From NCBI GenBank assembly GCA_032716605.1, contig CM064502.1, positions 54,364,932-54,428,931 on the forward strand: a stretch of DNA of 64,000 bases, written 5' to 3'. The notes beneath the pieces are model-generated. The model did no database searches and had not been told where the DNA came from. It saw only the letters and a program-made list of their open reading frames with translations. Position 1 is the stretch's first letter. Every line of letters starts with the position of its first letter. A program made the translations under genes and the position numbers. The stretch is from Paralithodes platypus (Eukaryota; Arthropoda; Malacostraca; Decapoda; Lithodidae). Positions 56,177 through 64,000 of this stretch are shown piece by piece.

Positions 56177-56790
56177 TCGTCATCCACACATACATAATCA
56201 ATCAATGACTTTCGTTCCACCACTGTCTTATCCTTCATCGTCAACATCCGTTTCCATGTGTACCTGTGGATCATTCTGTGTCGTGTTGGCTATCCACAGC
56301 CTCCTCCCCACACATACGTCCACAAGTGCACTACCATTCCCATTCACCTCTGATGGTACCCCCCACCCTCCCACCACTCCCTCAACTTTCATATCACCCA
56401 CCTTACCATTCATATCCCCAATCAGAAATATTCTTTCGTTCACTTCTCCAGGCCATTCATCCAGAACTCCTCTTTCTTTCTTTCAAGTATATCCTCTGTC
56501 GGGGCATACACGCATACAATCACCCACGTTTGTATTCCTACTTTCATTCTCACCCACACAATCCTTGAACCCACAGACCCATACTCTCTTACACATTCCT
56601 TCCATTTGCTACTTACAAACAAACATGCACCTTCTCTCGCTGTTCCTTCACTCACTCCAGCATACACACCCATTCCACACGGTCTCTGTCATTCCACATA
56701 CATCCAGCCTGGCATTCACTAACACTTCCAGAACCTCTCTCTCTTTTGTGCCATCATTCATGCCACTAACATTCCACGTAGCCATTCTCA
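56177..56790 (-). pseudogene. Endonuclease of the RTE-like LINE, broken
   Basis: Begins MATWNVSGMNDGTKE, LDVCGMTETVWNG; after a frameshift near 56660 GVYAGVSEGTAREG and WVIVCVYAPTEDILERK; then in another frame RIFLIGDMNGKVG. A TAG-type stop and frame breaks separate it from the reverse transcriptase frame starting near 56176. The endonuclease is therefore non-functional in this copy. Confidence 0.8.
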
Positions 56791-57000
56791 GAATGTCCGA
56801 AGGCATGTCCTTAGTCGGTCGTGGTTCGTCAACGTTGGTTCCGTCCGCATCCGAGGCTGTTCGTTCGTTTTTTTTTGCTTAGATATTTTTTCCGGGTGGG
56901 GGTCGCAAGCCCACCGACCCAACCTCTTTAGTCGCCTCTTACGACACGCAGAAGGCACGTGGGGCATATTCTATTCCCTAACCCCCAGGGGGGGGTTATC

Positions 57001-57590
57001 ATACCGGTATATAACGGAGAGGGACAAAAATTAGGACAACAGGAAGCGGAACAAGAATTAGAAAACTACTGGACACAAATTTATAAAAAGCACAACAATA
57101 AAATAGAGCAAGTTTGGAATCCACTAACAAAAACAATTTATAACCATTACCACGAACAAGAGAATGTGATAGATATATTAACTGATCATAGGAACGAGAT
57201 ATACACAGCTCCAGAGCATATGGAGGAACACTTTGACATAGCATTTAAGCCTAAATTAAAAATCAAACCAATGGGTTTGCCAACAATATCTAACCGTGAC
57301 ATAAAGGATTATCTAAAAAAAACCTAAAGCCTAAAAAATCTGCAGGTCCGGATGGCATAAAGCCTGAACTTTATAAATTTCTAATTAATAATAATATTTG
57401 TATAAATGAAATAAAGATAAGTTTAAATAAAATAATAATAGGAGAGGTAGACATACCAGTAAATTGGGAAAAAACTAACACAAAACTGATACCTAAATGT
57501 AACAAACCATTAGCAAAAAACTTTTGACCTATTGCACTATCAAATATTTCATATAAACTATTCATGGCAATAGTGAGATTTTGCGAGTTT
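57001..57590 (+). pseudogene. AT-rich LINE, piece 3 (start of reverse transcriptase)
   Basis: Continues from piece 2: VYNGEGQKLGQQEAEQELEN, YWTQIYKKHNN, PTISNRDIKDYLKKT, then after a frameshift KSAGPDGIKPELYKF and KLIPKCNKPLAKNF-stop, PIALSNISYKLF. The rest of the reverse transcriptase is missing after about 57590. Confidence 0.78.
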
Positions 57591-57890
57591 CTAAAGTAAA
57601 AAAAGACAGCGATGTTATTTGGATAATTGGCTCGTGTTTTCTTGATTTACAAACCCATAAAAAACGATTTGTCCAAAACCTGAGCCAAGTTTTGGCAAAA
57701 GTTGGCTCGGATTTTGCTATTTTTTAGAGTACAAAACGACAGTGACGTTATTTAGATATTTTGGTCGGGTTGTCTTGATTTATAAACCCCCAAAACCAGA
57801 TTTCATAATTTCGAAAATTGGGTCATGGTTTCCCAAATTGCAAACCCATAAAACCCGATTTATCGAAAACGTAGCGGTTTTGGAAATCAT
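57591..57890 (+). repeat. Diverged internal repeat (GGCTCG...AAACCCATAAAA)
   Basis: Three partial copies of a unit with GACAGTGACGTTATTT, GGCTCGTGTTTTCTTGATTT and AAACCCATAAAA; related sequence recurs at 61840-61930. Confidence 0.6.
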
Positions 57891-58429
57891 AAATACCCAG
57901 TAACCTAGACCTACTACAATGGATACAAGACTAACCCTCACCTAACACCTACAATGTGTCCGTAGTACCAGGTACCTAGTACGTGGGATACAAGACGAAC
58001 CATTACCTACCTGGTAATATATGTTCATAGTACTGTACAGTACTTACTGTATTCCATACCTACCACCTGAGGCTGATCCGTTGTCATTAACCTAACTGTC
58101 AATATTTACGAGACGCACCACAGCTATGTTCAAGGTTATTTGTTTATTTTTTGGATTGGTTATTTGTATTGTTTAGCCTATAAACTTTTTATAATAAAAA
58201 AATATTTCATGGAAATTAGTATTTACCCATTATCCAAGAATCTAACAACACGGCCCCCGATAGTGGGAAGGGCTATGAAGAATAGGGAAAGGTATATTCC
58301 TGCGAAACGGCATGCATTATATCTCAAGCATATTTGTTGTTTGTACATATATATGTATTATGTATGTTGCTTCGTAGTATACTATAAATGGAAAATATAC
58401 TTGGTAAATGAATAATTAGAGGGCACCTG

Positions 58430-58870
58430 TGGACTCACTTTTACAATTTCCCAGCTCAGCTGGTGGGCGACGAGTGGAAGTGAGTCGAGTTGTATACTGC
58501 TATTCTATTGGTCAATAAACTGGGTGTGACGTCACGAGCGATGATGGTATATGAATGGTTGTTGTGGGAGTACGTCACTGTCTAGACGGTGACGTCACAA
58601 ATTCTCGCAACATTTTAACGGGTGTAGAAATACACGTCAGTCCATATAATGAGCCTCTTTTGTTTCTCAATCCCTCTACGACGTCACATTGATTCATTTA
58701 TTATCCTTGGTGTTTATAATCTCTCGGATTCGGGCCAGTCGGCCATATTTGAAATGGTGGAACTGTTGTTCAATGAATAGTGAAGTGTTTTTGCTTTATG
58801 AAAACACCTTCAACATCTATTTAACGGGATTACCAACGGAGCTTCCAGCGGAATTGTGTTAATTTGGCTG
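58430..58870. other. Gene-free stretch with CRE-like motifs
   Basis: TGACGTCAC occurs near 58527 and 58591 and ACGTCAC near 58682, within 160 bp. No gene start was found next to them. The same motif occurs in the foldback at 33925-34281 and near 60850-60900, so it may belong to repeats. Confidence 0.5.
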
Positions 58871-59047
58871 CAGACCATTATTGTCCAGTACACCAAGGGT
58901 AAGGGTTTTATACCGTCGTTATTTGGGTCCAAGCCTAGGCTACGATTACCACAGAATCTGTAATGAATATCCTCAATACAGACTTATTTCCTACACTTAC
59001 CTCGTCAATAATAACCCATATAGGTGGAGAGGCCCTGAATTATATCA

Positions 59048-59395
59048 AAGAAAAAGTGATGTTGAAACATTATCTGCAATTTAGCCATGTTGATTAACTC
59101 TTAGCCCACTTAACCCCTTCAGACTCATATGACGCAGAGCTTGGCAGATTAGCAATAAGAAATAGAGTTCTCTCACTCTTATAATTACCTCTTTTGGCGA
59201 CCGTCAATCTTTTATGAATTAAATACCAAACCAGCGGGGGTGTGGGGGCGGCAGCCCCCACCTAATATACTAGGTTAGGTTAGGTAAGGTTGTTAGGTTA
59301 CGCTAATATTACCCCTTATTTTCGTCTTTTACCCCTCAATTTCCTGTACTTCATAGCCCTCCCCACTATCGGGGGCCGTATCTTAAGATCGTAAT
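59048..59395 (+). repeat. Local direct duplication, left copy
   Basis: About 345 bp (GATGTTGAAACATTATCTGC through CTATCGGGGGCCGTATCTTA) that recurs at 59736-60082 with very few changes. Contains CTTCAGACTCATATGACGCA, a GC-rich inverted stretch and TTAGG units. Confidence 0.9.
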
Positions 59396-59735
59396 TGTTT
59401 AATCGAAGTCCTCTTTTTCTAGTTATTAAAAACGTATTCTATGGTGTATTATATGATATATAGAAGCAATAGAACTGTTCAAATTACCTGGGAAGTGTAT
59501 ATTAAACAAAATACAAAACTTTGAATAATGAGGTAAGAGATAGGCTATGTGTTTTTTATCACTTTTCAACCCAAGACCAGCGGGGGTCTGGGGGCAGCAG
59601 CCCCCAGGATGCCCAGGTTACCTTAGGTTAGGTTAGGTTAATGACCAGCTATGTAAGTACAGTAGTGAACATTTGGTTCAGTCTGTGCTCAAAAATCCAT
59701 TTTCTTTAGGAGGAGGCCATACACTAAACAATTAC

Positions 59736-60082
59736 CGTGATGTTGAAACATTATCTGCAATTTAGCCATGTTGATTAACTCATAGCCCACTTAACCCCTT
59801 CAGACTCATATGACGCAGAGGTTGGCAGATTAGCAATAAGAAATAGAGTTATCTCACTCTTATAATTAACTCTTTTGCCGACCGTCAATCTTTTATGAAT
59901 TAGGCTAAATACCAAACCAGCGGGGGTGTGGGGGCGGCAGCCCCCACCTAATATACTAGGTTAGGTTAGGTTAGGTAAGGTTGTTAGGTTACGCTAATAT
60001 TACCCCTTATTTTCGTCTTTTACCCCTCAATTTCCCTGTACTTCATAGCCATCCCCACTATCGGGGGCCGTATCTTAAGATT
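59736..60082 (+). repeat. Local direct duplication, right copy
   Basis: See 59048-59395. The start of the window (about 50-180, minus strand) carries a diverged part of the same family. Confidence 0.9.
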
Positions 60083-61098
60083 GTTGGATAATGGGGACAA
60101 CTTTTTTCCGGAGATTCTAATTAATGACAACCACTGTATAATGATGAAAACTAGCTAAAAAAAAAACCCAAAAAATCACGAAATAAAAGTTGGCCAGGTT
60201 CCTGGATATGTTCCTTAATTTGCATGAACAAATTGTAATAGGCCTATAGAAACCTAATAAATCATATAAATCACAAATCCACAAAAATACAATAATTGAA
60301 AATAGCTGTGGTCCGTCTCCTTAATATTGACCGAAAAAATGCCCATTCTAATAAATCTCAGAGCTCTTTCGGACAGTCACAGTTTACAAACGCCTTTTTT
60401 ATGCAGTGTAATCAATATTTACCCCCTGCTGGCAACATAGATGACGATTTCAATAATTCATGGGGGGGTGAGGGGGGGCAAAGCCCCCTCTCAACCCATC
60501 GTGTATCCAACATTGGCATTATAACTAAGACCATGAATAGGGCCTACACTCATTTCTCAAAATCTGGAGGAAAAAACATAACAAATAAGGGTGCGAGCCT
60601 ATTCCCTATAATTACTAATATATCCGTTCATCTTGGGACGATATCGCTACTAATATACTAATATACTAATTAGTATTGGTAAATAGAAACGGTTTGAATA
60701 TCAAGACGCAAATTACACAGTGCACTAATGACATTATAATACACGTTGTGTGAAACATATACACCGCTGATGTTAATTTAAATTAACCGGGTGTAAGATT
60801 AAGCGGGTGTAAAAATAAGCGGGTGTAATGACGACATGTTGGCCGAGGGCTGAAATGACGTCATCGCTGAGGCCCGCCTTGGCTGATGACGTCACGATAA
60901 TCAACAACCAATCACAAGCAAGGATACACAACGTCTTGGCTTGGTTAATCAAGATGGCTATATTCTAGTTAATCTCCGTGTTTCAACCCCTCTCTTTCCC
61001 TGATATATTTCATACCCTCCCCAGCTATCGGGGTTTAGTATTGTTGAGGTAAGTGAAGAAAATAACTAAGAGATATGAGGATATAAATAAGGATCCGT
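60083..61098. other. Stretch without recognised genes
   Basis: Contains GGGGGGGTGAGGGGGGGC near 60462, three GCGGGTGTAA units near 60800-60825 and two TGACGTCA motifs near 60850-60895. Open frames are not supported. Confidence 0.55.
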
Positions 61099-61738
61099 AG
61101 TTAACCTCTGAAGTGCGCATGGGGGTAATTGGAAACGTCCCCCTGTGCTGACGTATTTGAGGTGTTTCCGTCACTAAAATATTCATTGTGCCATTAATAG
61201 CATTAATATTTATCCATATGCGCCTATTATGGGTTGATTATAAAGGTATTAACCTGAAACAACAATAAAACGAGTGAAAACAGCGTTTGGATGGTCAAAA
61301 TCGGAGATATAGCCCGCGAGTTGTATAATGTATGGGTGAGGCAATCTGCTTTCCCGCCAATTTCCCCCAAGGCCACTGAGACGCAGTCGATCAATACTCT
61401 CTCTCTCTCTCTTGCACTCGCTTGCTATCAGTGATGACCACACCCTCCAATCGGATTTCTAATGTTAGCACGAAAATATACCTCAGAATAAGGGAATAAC
61501 AGGGAAAATAGGTGATAACTGAAGGAGAGGAGGAAAGTGGGGAAGGAGGGGAGGTAGAGGACTGAGATTTTGCATGGCCCAGGGGCCAAAAAAAAATAAA
61601 AAAATAAAAAAAAAAAAATATAAAATTTTTTTTTTTTTTTCGATGTCAAAAGTTGATTTTTATTTTCTCTGACTCTTAAGAGTCTTCCCGCAGTGCGCCG
61701 GGGGAACTCTTAAGAGTCTCCCCGCAGCTCCCGGGTTA
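61099..61738 (+). repeat. Dispersed repeat family E, copy 2
   Basis: Close match to 37190-37660. The right end has two AACTCTTAAGAGTCT palindromes and CCCGGGTTAA. Contains A and T homopolymers near 61590-61640. Confidence 0.78.
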
Positions 61739-62042
61739 ATGGGCAAACAAAATACGGTGACTACCGCTACATAGGATCTTACCTAGGGAAATTGAGGGGT
61801 AAAAAACGTATAAAGCGAATATATTGCGCATTTGTAAATAAAAGTTGGCTCGGGTTTGTGCATTTTCGAGACCCATAAAACCCAATTTTTGAAAAACCCG
61901 AGCCAAGTTTTGACGAAAGTCGGCTTGGATTTGACGGATTTCACGGGGTGGAGTGGGTAATATTCTATATTATAAAAAATAGTCAACTTTGAGGAGACAT
62001 TAGCCTAACCTAACAACCTTACCTAACCTATCCTATCCTAGT

Positions 62043-62540
62043 GGGCGGGTGCCCGACCCCGAAAGGGGTTGAAATAGGGGAGCTATCCCCCCGCCAAAGG
62101 CGGCTTTCTAGGGCCTTTCCTAGCTGATGCTGAGAGGATTAGGTTCTAGTCATGTGGTGATGGGCTGGTCTATCAGAGTGAGAACTGAGCGATCTCTGCC
62201 ATACCCATAGCTTACTCTGACTGTTCCTTTAACTTATATATTTTTTAGATCTGAAGTGACGGCGTCTTTTCCGTGGATTGACCTCCCAATCTACCAAGAT
62301 TGGAAGCCAAAGCGTCACCTTTTTCACTTGCCCCTCAACTTTCTCTTCATAATTGCTGAGGGGCACAGGGCCCTGGGTGGGGCTTTGGTTTCCCAGGCGT
62401 TTCTGCACCCTCCTCAGCTCCCCGCCATGGAGTGGCTTCGGTCACCCAGGCTTTATTGTGGTCGGCAGGGAGGGTTCTGTGGGGGCGCTCGGTTATGGCC
62501 TTGGAATTGCTCGGGGCCTGTTCGGCCAGGCAGCTTGGGG

Positions 62541-62572
<32 letters not shown>
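62043..62572 (+). mobile_element. Long SINE copy 5, full length
   Basis: Flanked by CCTATCCTAGT (62032-62042 and 62573-62583). Full head GGGCGGGTGCCCGACCCCGA and (AAC)n tail at 62540-62572. Inserted in a CCTAA-rich repeat. Confidence 0.92.
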
Positions 62573-62585
62573 CCTATCCTAGTAC

Positions 62586-62790
62586 AGTATTATGGGTGGG
62601 GGCTGCCGCCCCCACACCCCCGCTGGTTGGGTAAAACTGCTACCAGTAGAAATCCAGTCGGGTGGAGTGAGTAATAGCCTATGTTATAAATATTGAGTCA
62701 ACTTTGAGAAGACATTAGCCTAACTTAACCTTACCTAACCTATCCTAGTATTATGGGTGGGGGCTGCCGCCCCCACTGGTTGGGTATCTA
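62586..62790 (+). repeat. GC-rich inverted motif, duplicated
   Basis: GGTGGGGGCTGCCGCCCCCA occurs at about 62594 and 62755 and, inverted, at 59250 and 59930. Each can form a stable hairpin. Flanked by CCTAA units. Confidence 0.75.
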
Positions 62791-62804
62791 AGTATCTAAG
62801 CTGG

Positions 62805-63241
62805 CCCCTGCTAATACAATGTACGTCGTCCACGTTGGATCCAACGATGTACAGCGAACCCGGTCGGAAGATTTGCTTTTAAAGTACCAGCAGCTGATCA
62901 AGTCGTTTAAGGAGAAGTCATCAAGGATCATCGTCTCAGGAATCGTCCCCCGGCTTGGTGTAGAGAGCCTATTTTACAACATAGCCACCAGCACAAATCG
63001 TTGTCTAGCAAACCTCTGCAGGAAGGAAAACGTGGGATTCGTCGACACCTGGGACAATTTCTACTACGATGACTATTTGTTTTCGGACGATGGAGTTCAT
63101 CTGAACCAGGTGGGAGCAGCACGTTTTGGGCGTCTTCTCAACGATGCGGTGAAGGATTTTCGGAGAAGAAATCGACTCAGCACAGGACAACCAGGAAGGA
63201 GGACTGAAGACAGCGAGGGCGGCAACCTGCGAAGGAATTAA
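62805..63241 (+). pseudogene. CR1 ORF1 SGNH esterase, 5'-truncated
   Basis: TMYVVHVGSNDVQRTRSEDL (G-x-N-D block), IVSGIVPRLG and FSDDGVHLNQVG (D-x-x-H block). The nucleophile block is missing upstream, where GC-rich repeat begins at about 62800. Ends at TAA 63239-63241. The downstream endonuclease is in a different frame. Confidence 0.8.
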
Positions 63242-63330
63242 ATGCTAATCTGTCAAGAACCGCGAATTTGGATAAAGCTCCACCAACACGACCCAAATTA
63301 AAAACCGCCAGGGATAACGACCGAGGACCG

Positions 63331-64000
63331 ATGTCAGCCATGAATGTAAATTTAGATCCGATCAGAACCAAAAATTTGATTAAAGAAAGTTCTGTGAGTT
63401 CTAAAACCGCAACTTTAAAGGTTTGCTATGCAAACGCTCGTAGCATACGCAATAAATTTTCAGATTTAGAGGAACTAGTGTTTACTGAAAATTATGATGT
63501 GATTGGTATAACAGAATCTTGGCTCAATACAGTAGATAGAGACTTTTTAGCAGAGTATTCACTTCCCGGTTATGTAATGTTTGAGAAAAGCCGAATAAAT
63601 AAAAATGGAGGTGGCGTTTTATTTTATATCAAAGAAAGTCTTAACCCGACCCTCTTGTCAAAACCTCAAATTGTGAACGTCGACACATCTTTTGTGCTAA
63701 TAAAGAATAATAAAGGTACAAAACTAATACTTGCATTAATATACAGACCTCCAGCTCAATCAGTGCAAACTGACCGAGAAATTTATGAACAAATTGCAGA
63801 TGTAAGTAACTCACAAGATACCATATTTGTTGGCGACTTTAATTTACCTGTGACCAAGTGGGGCGATACTCTTACTTCACACTCCGGACATGACTTGTAT
63901 ACGAACTTGCAAGAGAGTTCGCTTTATCAATTTGTTCGAACACCGACCCGTGGTAATAACGTTCTTGACATTGTACTTGCAACAAAAGAAGAATTAATAG
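63331..64000 (+). CDS. CR1 endonuclease, runs off the window
   Basis: An open frame that lacks stops from before 63241 to the window end; ATG codons lie at 63331 and 63340. AP endonuclease motifs: VCYANARSIRNKFSDLEEL, VIGITESWLN, GGGVLFYIKESL, LALIYRPPAQS, TIFVGDFNLPVTKWGD, TPTRGNNVLDIVLAT. The reverse transcriptase would lie beyond 64000. It may be the youngest CR1 in the window, since no break is seen in this part. Confidence 0.85.
   Translation, partial: MSAMNVNLDPIRTKNLIKESSVSSKTATLKVCYANARSIRNKFSDLEELVFTENYDVIGITESWLNTVDRDFLAEYSLPGYVMFEKSRINKNGGGVLFYIKESLNPTLLSKPQIVNVDTSFVLIKNNKGTKLILALIYRPPAQSVQTDREIYEQIADVSNSQDTIFVGDFNLPVTKWGDTLTSHSGHDLYTNLQESSLYQFVRTPTRGNNVLDIVLATKEELI

Larger units (their letters stand above)
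53837..56994 (-). mobile_element. RTE-like LINE, near full length
   Basis: Minus strand, 3.16 kb, flanked by GTTATC (53831-53836 and 56995-57000). The 3' tail is (ATAG)n; the 5' end begins with a C-rich tract and CTGGGGGTTAGGGAATAG. A 5'-truncated sibling lies at 7457-9345. Removing it rejoins the AT-rich LINE in frame. Confidence 0.92.

Noticed and set aside
53855..56882. Plus-strand Ser/Pro/Leu-rich genes at 53.9-56.9 kb
   Set aside because: These are reverse-complement shadows of the RTE-like LINE; the minus strand carries all domain motifs.
58500..58700. CRE-regulated promoter
   Set aside because: Several TGACGTCA motifs but no gene start downstream, and the same motif occurs within repeats elsewhere in the window.

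Overview
This 64 kb window looks like a gene-poor, transposon-dense stretch of an arthropod genome, most likely a decapod crustacean. The evidence is one split host gene with two DM (doublesex/mab-3) zinc-binding domains, an architecture I associate with decapod iDmrt1/iDMY genes, together with scattered tracts of TTAGG/CCTAA (the arthropod telomere unit), abundant microsatellites and many arthropod-type LINEs. I see no prokaryotic operon, no CRISPR array, no rRNA and no convincing functional tRNA. All family assignments come from reading motifs by eye; no search was run.

The only host gene I can support lies on the + strand from about 3.37 to 18.64 kb. Its four visible exons are 3371-3789 (first DM domain), 5304-5449 (second DM domain), 9391-9667 and 17998-18636 (C-terminal, ending in a stop). 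The three internal junctions agree in phase (0/0, 2/1, 0/0), which supports one transcript of about 492 visible codons. The first visible exon opens with a splice acceptor in mid-codon, so at least one 5' exon lies upstream and was not identified. The introns are full of repeats: a GA run just after the first donor, a 44-bp minisatellite starting at the second donor, and a LINE ending 35 bp before the third acceptor.

The rest is mobile DNA. (a) LINEs: an RTE-like family with an (ATAG)n tail (7.5-9.3 and 53.8-57.0 kb), a Jockey/I-like family with an (AAC)n tail (28.1-31.6 kb, fragments at 11.2 and 25.7 kb), CR1-like elements with an SGNH-esterase ORF1 (45.4-50.7 kb, a deletion derivative at 52.4-53.3 kb, and one running off the end at 62.8-64.0 kb), another CR1-like element nested at 47.7-49.3 kb, an AT-rich LINE in three pieces (51.8-57.6 kb) and a LINE with an internal PHD-like finger (38.2-39.7 kb). 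(b) A Penelope-like retroelement at 12.6-15.4 kb plus several copies of its 3' region. (c) A long SINE of about 530 bp, five copies, each with a target-site duplication, whose last 85 or so bases match the 3' end of the Jockey/I-like LINE. (d) At least eight families of inverted-repeat (MITE-like) elements, several flanked by TTAA. (e) A 6.6 kb TIR-bounded element at 44.57-51.16 kb swollen by nested CR1 insertions.

The most interesting points are the two-DM-domain gene (a candidate sex-differentiation locus), the LINE/SINE 3' tail sharing, LINE reading frames that end inside the 3' tail, and the nested insertions whose order can be read from interrupted frames.
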